Positions 1 through 6,033 of a stretch of 13,475 nt of DNA are shown here, piece by piece (the first letter of the stretch is position 1; each line of letters opens with the position of its first letter). The notes under the pieces were generated by a model that was given only the letters and a program-made list of their open reading frames with translations, was not told the origin of the DNA and searched no databases. Origin of the DNA: an uncultured Eubacteriales bacterium (lineage in GTDB: Bacteria; Bacillota; Clostridia; Lachnospirales; Anaerotignaceae); NCBI GenBank assembly GCA_934256695.1, contig CAKQPE010000047.1:1-13475 (forward strand), written 5' to 3'. The position numbers were made by a program, and so were the translations under genes.

Positions 1-69
1 CATATATTATGTAGAAATCAGACGGATTTTGAAATAATTGTTTTTATTATAAAAGGGAGGATTGGCAAA

Positions 70-2175
70 TTGGAAAAATTTGATGTATCGGAAATTTACG
101 GTATAAATGTTTTTGGCGACAAGGTTATGAGAGAGAGACTGCCGAAAAATATTTATAAAGAACTTAAAAAAACTATAAAAACAGGCGAACCTCTTGCGGC
201 AGACATTGCCGATGTTGTAGCAAACGCCATGAAGGATTGGGCTATTGAAAGAGGTGCTACACACTATACACACTGGTTTCAGCCTATGACAGGTATTACA
301 GCCGAAAAACATGAGGCTTTTGTTTCTCCTGTAGGAGAGGGAAAGGCTATTGCGGAATTTTCCGGCAAAGAACTTATAAAGGGTGAGGCCGATGCATCTT
401 CATTCCCTTCCGGCGGATTAAGAATTATATTTGAGGCAAGAGGATACAATATTTGGGACTGTACATCACCTGCATTCTTAAAAGAAGACGCTTCCGGTCT
501 TATTCTTTGTGTGCCTACTATTTTCTGTGCATATACAGGTGAGGCTTTGGATAAAAAAACACCGCTTCTTCGTTCGATTACAGCTTTAAATAAACCTGCA
601 CTCAGACTCCTCAGATTGTTCGGTGACAACGAAACAATGAGTATAAACACATCTGTAGGTCCTGAACAGGAGTATTTCCTTATTGATAAGGATATGTATA
701 AAAAGAGAGATGATATTAAGTTTACAGGTCATACTCTTTTTGGTGCCCTTCCTCCGAAATCACAGGAACTTGATGACCACTATTACGGTGTACTTAAAGA
801 AAGAGTTTCATGTTTTATGGCTGAACTTAACGAAGAAATGTGGAAACTTGGCATACCTGCAAAAACAAAGCACAATGAGGTTGCTCCTTGCCAGCATGAA
901 CTTGCACCTATATACGAAAATGCAAATATCGCAACAGACCATAATCAGCTTATGATGGAATATATGAAAAAGATTGCAGGACATTATAATCTTTATTGTA
1001 TGCTCCACGAAAAACCTTTTGAAGGTACTAACGGTTCCGGTAAACACAATAACTGGTCAATCTGTACCGATACAGGCAGAAATCTGCTTGATCCGGGCAA
1101 AAACCCACATGAAAATAAAGAATTCCTTCTTTTCCTTGTGGCTGTAATTAAGGCTGTAAACTTACATTCGGATCTTCTTCGTCTTTCTGCCTCAAATGTA
1201 GGAAACGATTACCGTCTTGGCGGAAACGAAGCACCGCCTTCAATTATTTCCATATTCCTCGGAACACAGCTTGAAGATATTCTTGACCAGATTGAAAATG
1301 ACCATCTTTCAAACAGTATTCAGGGCGAAAACATGGAACTTGGTGTAAAGACACTTCCGCTCTTTGAAAAAGATGTTACAGACAGAAACAGAACTTCACC
1401 TTTTGCTTTCACAGGCAATAAGTTTGAGTTCAGAATGTTAGGTTCATCGGATTCTATCGGCTGTACAAACTATATGCTCAACACAATGGTTGCCGATGTT
1501 CTTGAAGAATTTGCAAACGAACTTGAAGGTGCAAAAGATTTTAATAAGGCTGTAATGGAGCTTATCAAAAAAACTATAAAAGAAAACAAGAGAATTATAT
1601 TTAATGGCAACGGATATTCATGCGATTGGGTAGTTGAGGCTGAAAAGAGAGGTATTCCTAACATACGTTCAATGGTTGAAGCCATTCCTTCCATGACAAA
1701 AGAGGATACAGTTGCTCTTTTTGAAAGACATGGTGTTCTTTCCAAAACTGAGTGTGAGGCGAGAGCTGATATACTTTACGATGAATACATAAATCAGGTA
1801 AGAATTGAAGCAAAAACAATGATTGAAATGGCAGAAAAACAGATTGAGCCGGCTGTATTTGGATATACAAAGACACTTGCCGATACAGTAAATACAATAA
1901 CAAATGCCGGTGGAAATGCCAAAATAGCCAAGAAGCATCTTGATGCCGTAACGGAAAAGCTTGACGAAATGGACGATGCACTTGAAAAGCTTAAAGCTGC
2001 CGTTGAAAAGGTTGATGTAATAGATGATAAGCAGGAAAAGGCAGTTGCATACAGAGAAGACGTATTCTTTGCAATGGCAGATTTAAGAAAACCTGCAGAT
2101 GAACTTGAAAAAATGGTTGATAAAAAAGTATGGCCATTCCCTACATATGGGGATATGTTCTTCTACGAGGACTAA
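70..2175 (+). CDS. glnN: Glutamine synthetase type III
   Basis: This enzyme makes glutamine from glutamate, ammonia and ATP in the cytoplasm and is a main entry point for ammonium nitrogen. The 701-residue length fits the type III family (about 700 residues, larger than types I and II). Visible family blocks are VGPEQEYFLID (about 196-206), with active-site acidic residues; KHNEVAPCQHELAPIYENAN (from 267); GTNGSGKHNNWS (319-330); GGNEAPPSIIS (about 383-393); NRTSPFAFTGNKFEFRMLGSS (from 440); and the usual C-terminus ending WPFPTYGDMFFYED. The start is a TTG at 70, preceded by GGGAGG at 55-60 with a 9-nt gap, and the resulting N-terminus (FDVSEIYGINVFGDKVMRER) matches the family, so I accept the non-ATG start. 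It appears to be monocistronic, with a terminator at 2248-2284. Its promoter is mostly or wholly outside the window, so regulation cannot be judged. Confidence 0.96.
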   Translation: MEKFDVSEIYGINVFGDKVMRERLPKNIYKELKKTIKTGEPLAADIADVVANAMKDWAIERGATHYTHWFQPMTGITAEKHEAFVSPVGEGKAIAEFSGKELIKGEADASSFPSGGLRIIFEARGYNIWDCTSPAFLKEDASGLILCVPTIFCAYTGEALDKKTPLLRSITALNKPALRLLRLFGDNETMSINTSVGPEQEYFLIDKDMYKKRDDIKFTGHTLFGALPPKSQELDDHYYGVLKERVSCFMAELNEEMWKLGIPAKTKHNEVAPCQHELAPIYENANIATDHNQLMMEYMKKIAGHYNLYCMLHEKPFEGTNGSGKHNNWSICTDTGRNLLDPGKNPHENKEFLLFLVAVIKAVNLHSDLLRLSASNVGNDYRLGGNEAPPSIISIFLGTQLEDILDQIENDHLSNSIQGENMELGVKTLPLFEKDVTDRNRTSPFAFTGNKFEFRMLGSSDSIGCTNYMLNTMVADVLEEFANELEGAKDFNKAVMELIKKTIKENKRIIFNGNGYSCDWVVEAEKRGIPNIRSMVEAIPSMTKEDTVALFERHGVLSKTECEARADILYDEYINQVRIEAKTMIEMAEKQIEPAVFGYTKTLADTVNTITNAGGNAKIAKKHLDAVTEKLDEMDDALEKLKAAVEKVDVIDDKQEKAVAYREDVFFAMADLRKPADELEKMVDKKVWPFPTYGDMFFYED

Positions 2176-2247
2176 AACACTGCGGTTTTGCCATATTTTT
2201 TGAGATTTAACAATAACTTTAAGAAAACATAATATACTTTAATGTGT

Positions 2248-2284
2248 AAAAACGCTCAGAATAAATTTTTGAGCGTTTTTTATA
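2248..2284 (+). terminator. Rho-independent terminator of glnN
   Basis: An 11-bp stem, AAAAACGCTCA (2248-2258) pairing with TGAGCGTTTTT (2270-2280), closes an 11-nt loop and runs directly into T residues. It lies about 75 bases after the glutamine synthetase stop and before the next promoter. Confidence 0.88.
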
Positions 2285-2337
2285 TTATCCGGATTTATTA
2301 AGTTTTGCAATTTATTGTTGTATTAATTTTGATGTAG

Positions 2338-2366
2338 TTGTAATTATTTGTAGTTTAATGTATAAT
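2338..2366 (+). promoter_or_regulatory. Sigma-A-type promoter of the radical SAM-lepB unit
   Basis: A -35-like TTGTAA (2338-2343) and a perfect TATAAT (2361-2366) are separated by 17 bases. Initiation would fall near 2373, giving a leader of about 125 bases before the ATG at 2500. The leader is AT-rich and I see no riboswitch or strong hairpin in it. Together with the terminator at 2248-2284, this accounts for the 324-base gap between genes. Confidence 0.65.
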
Positions 2367-2499
2367 AAAAAAATATGTAATTTTACATAATATATTGTGT
2401 GTATTAAATTTTTTGGTGATTTTGAAAAAGCAGAAAGAAATTGAATTTAATACTCTGATTTCTTAATTAAAATAATAAATATTGAAGGAGAAATATAAA

Positions 2500-3372
2500 A
2501 TGAGATATGAAGGAACAGTTTACAGACCGCCAAGTGAGGCAGGCAGCCTTATAATACAGCTTACTATCGGCTGTGCAAGAAATAAATGTACTTTCTGTGC
2601 AATGTTTAAGGACAAAAAGTTCAGAGTAAGAAAGCTTGATGAAGTAGTTCAAGATCTTGTTGAAGCAAGAAAATATTATAAAGATTACAGAATAAGAAGA
2701 ATATTCCTTGCAGATGGTGATGCACTTATTGTAAAGACAGAGGATTTGTTATATATTCTTGAAAAAATACATGAGCTGTACCCTGAGTGCGAAAGAATAT
2801 CAGCTTACGGCGCTCCGGCAGATGTTAATTTGAAAACAGACGAAGAACTTGCACGTCTTAAAGCCGCAGGACTTGACATGATTTATATGGGTGCCGAAAG
2901 CGGTGATGATGAGGTTTTAAAACACGTTAAAAAGGGTGTTACTTCAGAAGAAATTATTTCAGCCGGAATTAAACTTAAAAAAGCGAATATGATAGTTTCG
3001 ATTACTCTTATATCCGGTCTCGGCGGAAAAGAAAGAGTTTATGAACACGCAGTAAATTCCGCAAAAGTAATTTCTGCCATAAAGCCTGAATATGTAGGAT
3101 TTCTTACTCTTATGGTAGAACCGGGAACGGAACTTTATGACGAATACAGAGAAGGAAAATTCGAACTTCTCGGCCCTGTAGAGGTTATGCAGGAATTAAA
3201 GGTATTTATAGAAAATGTTGATTCCGAAGGAACGGTATTCAGAGCAAACCATGCCTCAAACTATGTTCCGTTAAAGGGAACTTTCAACAAGGATAACAAA
3301 AAAATGCTTAAACAGATTGACGATGCCGAAAAAGCCGGTGTTTTCAGACCTGAGATATACAGGGGGATTTAA
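2500..3372 (+). CDS. Radical SAM protein of unknown substrate
   Basis: A 290-residue radical SAM enzyme. Near the N-terminus, after PPSEAGSLIIQLTIG, are three cysteines in the arrangement C25-x4-C30-x2-C33 (CARNKCTFC), which would hold the 4Fe-4S cluster that cleaves S-adenosylmethionine. The segment IYMGAESGDDEVLKHVKKG (about 124-142) is the typical G-E-S-G...KG block of the fold. The x4 spacing differs from the common CX3CX2C; from memory, a Firmicutes group with a GC-x4-CTFC start shares it, but the reaction is not known to me. I chose the ATG at 2500 because GAAGGAG (2484-2490) sits 9 bases upstream; an in-frame TTG at 2482 overlaps that site and is unlikely. It is the first gene of a four-gene unit, with 15 bases to the next ATG. 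Family call strong; substrate unknown. Confidence 0.87.
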   Translation: MRYEGTVYRPPSEAGSLIIQLTIGCARNKCTFCAMFKDKKFRVRKLDEVVQDLVEARKYYKDYRIRRIFLADGDALIVKTEDLLYILEKIHELYPECERISAYGAPADVNLKTDEELARLKAAGLDMIYMGAESGDDEVLKHVKKGVTSEEIISAGIKLKKANMIVSITLISGLGGKERVYEHAVNSAKVISAIKPEYVGFLTLMVEPGTELYDEYREGKFELLGPVEVMQELKVFIENVDSEGTVFRANHASNYVPLKGTFNKDNKKMLKQIDDAEKAGVFRPEIYRGI

Positions 3373-3387
3373 TCAGGAGGCATTAAA

Positions 3388-4230
3388 ATGGCTCTTATTG
3401 GGATTTTGTTTGTTTTGGTCAGCTTTTATGCCGTTTACCGATTTGTATTTACGGGAAGAAGGGCATATCTTTATATATTGCTTTATTCCCTGCCTATGAT
3501 AGGAATGATTTATACAAAACAGGGACGCAGCAATATAAACGGAATAACGGTGCTTATGAGCATATTTGTCATATGTGCGGATATTTATTCTCTTTACGAT
3601 ACGGCACTTTGGTATAAGGCTGAAAAAAATAAATATAAATTTATGGATTTTGTCGTTATTTTTATAATATTTATTTTGTCGTTTTATTACACGTATCAAT
3701 GCTTTGCCGGAGGATATTTAAATTTTTTGGGAACGGATATTTTTAACAAATATGCTGTTTACGCAGCTGTTGTATGCAGTGTTTTTTATACAGCGTCTGC
3801 AAGATATATTTTGTATACGGCAGTTGATAAATATTTTTCCCAAAATGAAAAATTTATAATAATTAAATGTTCACCTGTAAGAAAAAATGGTATAATAAAA
3901 ATGCGTGGAATAAACGGTATTCAAAACGGAATAAACTATTTTTTCAATGCCGACAGAAGAACATTTTTTCTTTTAAGAAATGAAAAAAGGCTGATTTTTG
4001 ATGTAAAAAAAGGTGTTCACGGCGGAATGTATGTTTCGCAAAAAGGCTTGTTTAACAAAACGTTTGACAGAAGAAATAAAAGAATTGTAAGACGGCTTAA
4101 CCAAAAAGCCGGCATTTCGGTTTTATTTTTACTGCTTATTGTATTACTTATGCTTAAATTAAAAATGAATATGAATTTCAGTGACATATTTATTGTTATA
4201 TTTAAAGATTTAACCGGATTAAAAAATTAA
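3388..4230 (+). CDS. Multi-pass membrane protein, unknown function
   Basis: I do not recognise this 280-residue protein. It begins with an ATG 7 bases after a perfect AGGAGG (3375-3380). By eye, hydrophobic segments lie at about 2-21, 27-42, 54-70, 86-105 and 115-137, followed by a soluble stretch of roughly 100 residues (about 140-240) rich in Lys, Arg and beta-prone sequence (for example FIIIKCSPVRKNGIIKMRG and RLIFDVKKG), then a last hydrophobic segment at about 241-257 and a short tail. The soluble part could be a small beta-rich domain on one membrane face. It is Phe/Tyr/Ile-rich, as expected for an AT-rich membrane gene. It sits between a radical SAM gene and a SHOCT-like gene, with gaps of 15 and 19 bases, so it is almost certainly co-transcribed. 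No transporter or enzyme motif is evident. Confidence 0.82.
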   Translation: MALIGILFVLVSFYAVYRFVFTGRRAYLYILLYSLPMIGMIYTKQGRSNINGITVLMSIFVICADIYSLYDTALWYKAEKNKYKFMDFVVIFIIFILSFYYTYQCFAGGYLNFLGTDIFNKYAVYAAVVCSVFYTASARYILYTAVDKYFSQNEKFIIIKCSPVRKNGIIKMRGINGIQNGINYFFNADRRTFFLLRNEKRLIFDVKKGVHGGMYVSQKGLFNKTFDRRNKRIVRRLNQKAGISVLFLLLIVLLMLKLKMNMNFSDIFIVIFKDLTGLKN

Positions 4231-4249
4231 TTTTTCAGGAGGAATATAA

Positions 4250-4666
4250 ATGAAAGAGGAAAGACTTGCAATTTTATCCATGATTGAAAAAGGAATTATA
4301 ACAGTTGATGAAGCGGAAAGACTGCTTAAAGCCATGAGTGAAACAACTTTAAACGAAAAAGCAGAAAATGTTTTGTCAAAAGCAGGTGAAAATTTAGGTG
4401 CATTTGCAAAGTTTGCAGGAGAAAAGGCAGAAAAATTTATTAACGATGCCAGCCCTGTTGTGAAAAAAGCCGTAGATGATGCCAGTCCTAAGATGAAAAA
4501 ATTCAGTGAAAAGGCTACGGAATTTACAACAAATATGTTTAAAAAGAAAAAAGCCGATGACACAGAAGAAACAGTTACAGATGATGATTTTGTTGAAGGC
4601 GTAACAATAATGCCTGTTTCACACGAAGAAGACGCAAACGAAAATAAGACAGAAGAAAAGGAATAA
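4250..4666 (+). CDS. Small protein with SHOCT-like (YvlB-type) N-terminal domain and charged helical tail
   Basis: A 138-residue protein. Residues 1-30 (EERLAILSMIEKGIITVDEAERLLKAM) match the short helix-turn-helix module found at the N-terminus of YvlB-like and SHOCT-like proteins, with the pattern 'leML.eGkIt.eEA..LL'. Residues about 35-110 are Ala/Lys/Glu-rich and look amphipathic-helical, with two related stretches, INDASPVVKKAVDDA and DDASPKMKKFSEKATEF, ending in FKKKKADD. The C-terminus (about 112-138) is very acidic. There is no signal peptide or membrane segment, so it is probably cytoplasmic, possibly membrane-associated through the basic amphipathic part (inference). AGGAGG at 4237-4242 lies 7 bases before the ATG. 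The stop is 3 bases before lepB, whose ribosome site is inside this gene, so the two are probably translationally coupled. Precise function unknown. Confidence 0.82.
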   Translation: MKEERLAILSMIEKGIITVDEAERLLKAMSETTLNEKAENVLSKAGENLGAFAKFAGEKAEKFINDASPVVKKAVDDASPKMKKFSEKATEFTTNMFKKKKADDTEETVTDDDFVEGVTIMPVSHEEDANENKTEEKE

Positions 4667-4669
4667 ACT

Positions 4670-5194
4670 ATGTCTAAAGAAGGTAAAAACGAAATAATAA
4701 GCTGGATTAAGACAATAGCAATGGCTGTTGTAATAGCAGTGCTTATTAATTCATTTGTTATTGTAAACGCAACAGTGCCTACAGGCTCTATGGAAAATAC
4801 CATAATGCCCGGTGACAGAATAATAGCACTGAGGCTTACGTATTATGTATCGTCTCCGGAAAGAGGGGATATAGTTGTATTCAGATATCCTGATGATGAA
4901 AGTGTACTCTATGTAAAACGTGTAATAGGTCTGCCGGGAGAAACGGTTGAGGTAAAAGACGGCGAGGTATATATAAATAACTCTGATACACCGCTTGATG
5001 ACAGTTTTGTAAAGGAACAGCCTGTAGGTGATTTTGGCCCTTATGAAGTTCCGGAAGGCTGTTATTTTATGATGGGTGACAACCGAAACAATTCTCAGGA
5101 TTCACGGTATTGGGTAAACAAATACGTAGAAGAAGATAAGATACTTGGAAAGGTCTATTTCAAGTATTACAAAGGCTTTGAATTTTTGAATTAA
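4670..5194 (+). CDS. lepB: Signal peptidase I
   Basis: A membrane-bound serine protease of family S26 that removes signal peptides from exported proteins on the outer face of the cytoplasmic membrane. The 174 residues are typical of the short Gram-positive type with one N-terminal membrane anchor (about 12-33). The catalytic serine is S40 in PTGSMENTIMPGD and the general-base lysine is K83 in YVKRVIGLPGE. The conserved box GDNRNNSQDSRYW (136-148) is present, as is the GDIVVFRYP strand (66-74). All key residues are intact, so it should be active. AAAGGA at 4657-4662, inside the preceding gene, serves the ATG 7 bases later. It is the last gene of the unit and is followed by a strong hairpin. 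The large secreted protein encoded at 6034-11724 is a plausible substrate simply because it carries a type I signal peptide. Confidence 0.96.
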   Translation: MSKEGKNEIISWIKTIAMAVVIAVLINSFVIVNATVPTGSMENTIMPGDRIIALRLTYYVSSPERGDIVVFRYPDDESVLYVKRVIGLPGETVEVKDGEVYINNSDTPLDDSFVKEQPVGDFGPYEVPEGCYFMMGDNRNNSQDSRYWVNKYVEEDKILGKVYFKYYKGFEFLN

Positions 5195-5253
5195 TACTGC
5201 ATACATTTCCATGCCTATAAATTATTGAAAAAACTCAATTAAAATTTTTAATT

Positions 5254-5286
5254 ACAACCCCAATGATAATCGTTGGGGTTGTTTGT
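5254..5286. terminator. Hairpin terminator between convergent genes
   Basis: A 12-bp stem, ACAACCCCAATG (5254-5265) with CGTTGGGGTTGT (5271-5282), has one G-T pair and a 5-nt ATAAT loop. A T-rich tail (TTGT) follows on the plus strand; on the minus strand the tail is A/T mixed and weaker. It lies between the lepB stop (5194) and the stop of the minus-strand gene (5315), so it probably serves both. Confidence 0.8.
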
Positions 5287-5314
5287 GTAAGAACAGAAAC
5301 AAAAATGGTTTATA

Positions 5315-5638
5315 TTAAAATAAATCCTTGTGCTGGTTTTTAGGCCCGAATACACGCTCATCAAGGTCGCAGTCAACTTCTTTGTTACGTTTAAAAATAT
5401 CGGATATGGAACGACGTTTTGGCTTATCCCAGTCGAAGTATTCGGTTTTCTTGGTTTTTGAATAGTCGCTTGATGTAAACTGTCTTGAAGGAGTGTCTTT
5501 CTGTCTTGTTTTTTGATTAGGAAAAGATGAATTTGCGGTTTTTTTGCCCGAAAAAATTTTTTTAAGATATATTATTATCAAAATAATAATTGCGGCTTTA
5601 ATAAGGGCCGACATAAATTCGAATGCAACAAAATACAT
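5315..5638 (-). CDS. Small single-pass membrane protein, unknown function
   Basis: A protein of 107 residues that I do not recognise. It has one hydrophobic segment near the N-terminus (FMSALIKAAIIILIIIYL, about residues 8-25) followed by KK and a polar, Lys/Ser/Thr-rich, probably disordered tail. The tail ends in a more ordered-looking acidic stretch, EYFDWDKPKRRSISDIFKR and VDCDLDERVFGPK. By the positive-inside rule the tail should be cytoplasmic. I chose the ATG at 5638; an in-frame GTG at 5647 would lie only 2 bases after AAAGGA (minus strand, 5655-5650), too close to use it, while the ATG is 11 bases away. It converges with lepB and diverges from the giant surface-protein gene. No clear minus-strand promoter was found. 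Probably a real gene, because the codon pattern, ribosome site and membrane segment agree. Confidence 0.72.
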   Translation of the reverse strand: MYFVAFEFMSALIKAAIIILIIIYLKKIFSGKKTANSSFPNQKTRQKDTPSRQFTSSDYSKTKKTEYFDWDKPKRRSISDIFKRNKEVDCDLDERVFGPKNQHKDLF

Positions 5639-5688
5639 TTTAATCACCGTCCTTTGATATTATTTTATAATAAATAAATAACAAAGTC

Positions 5689-5896
5689 CATAAAAATATA
5701 AATCCATAGAACAAAAGATATGAAGAAAAAATTTATAAAAAACTGACTATTTCTGACGATAGAATCCGTCTGTTTATTCTTCTGTTTGAACAAGTCGAAA
5801 TCTTGATTGTCGGCTTTGTCGACGCCCTCAAAACTAACTTTTAGTTAGTATATATTTTATTTTTAATACCGTATACTTGATATATGCGGTATTTTT
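5689..5896 (-). repeat. Possible partial, diverged copy of the 11782-12038 structured element
   Basis: Most of the 395-base gap between the minus-strand gene and the giant gene is AT-rich, non-coding sequence. Read on the minus strand it contains, in order, a hairpin with AATACCG...CGGTATT arms (5893-5865), the 10-mer ACTAAAAGTT (5845-5836), a stretch with weak hairpins including GTCGA...TCGAC, and an end GTTCTATGGATTTATAT followed by TTTTATG (5712-5689). The element at 11782-12038 has the same order: a hairpin with the same AATACCG/CGGTATT arms, ACTAAAAGTT, and an end GTTCGATAAATTTATAT that matches this end at 20 of 24 positions. No matching left half is visible, so it would be a truncated or decayed copy. 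AT-richness makes chance similarity possible. Confidence 0.4.
5833..5849. promoter_or_regulatory. Perfect 17-bp palindrome, possible operator
   Basis: ACTAACT-TTT-AGTTAGT is a perfect inverted repeat with 7-bp arms. The arm sequence and size resemble operators of TetR/MarR/PadR-type repressors. No adjacent promoter is evident and no such regulator gene is in the window, so the role is uncertain; it could also be a hairpin of the surrounding repeat-like region. Confidence 0.35.
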
Positions 5897-5897
5897 T
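5865..5897 (+). terminator. Terminator-like hairpin in the intergenic region
   Basis: An 11-bp stem, AATACCGTATA (5865-5875) with TATATGCGGTATT (5883-5893, one G-T pair), has a 7-nt loop and is followed by T residues up to 5897, so it reads as a plus-strand terminator. It lies upstream of the giant gene's promoter and after no plus-strand gene. It would therefore end either a small transcript starting in 5650-5860 or read-through antisense to the small membrane gene. It may instead just be the hairpin of a repeat element. Confidence 0.55.
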
Positions 5898-5926
5898 GTA
5901 AAAAATTTTATGTATTGTACTTAAAT

Positions 5927-5971
5927 ATCATACTTTGGAATGATGTCAAAAACAAACATTTTTGTTATGAT
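5927..5971 (+). promoter_or_regulatory. Promoter with dyad operator, upstream of the giant surface-protein gene
   Basis: ATCATACTTTGGAATGATGT (5927-5946) contains the dyad ATCATAC-TTTG-GAATGAT. Its end overlaps the -35 position, where the sequence (ATGTCA, 5943-5948) is a poor -35. An extended -10, TGT-TATGAT (5963-5971), follows at 17-bp spacing. Strong extended -10, weak -35 and an abutting dyad are typical of an activator-dependent promoter. The same arrangement recurs at 12411-12455. Initiation would be near 5978, leaving a leader of about 55 bases before the AAGGAGGGG ribosome site (6021-6029). Confidence 0.65.
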
Positions 5972-6033
5972 ATGCATAAATATTATTATAAATAAAGATA
6001 TAATATATTGTTCATATAACAAGGAGGGGTAAT

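Noticed and set aside
2482..2499. Upstream TTG start for the radical SAM gene
   Set aside because: The TTG overlaps the GAAGGAG ribosome binding site that correctly positions the ATG at 2500.
2373..2499. Riboswitch or T-box in the leader of the radical SAM-lepB unit
   Set aside because: The leader is AT-rich and shows no conserved riboswitch core, T-box sequence or terminator/antiterminator pair.
3317..3499. A 60-codon plus-strand frame spanning the radical SAM and membrane-protein junction
   Set aside because: It overlaps both genes out of frame and has no ribosome binding site of its own.
4219..4803. A 194-codon open frame on the minus strand opposite the SHOCT-like gene and the start of lepB
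   Set aside because: It is a shadow of two well-supported plus-strand genes. Its Ser/Ala/Phe-rich translation reflects reverse-reading of Lys/Glu-rich codons, and it has no supporting neighbours or signals.
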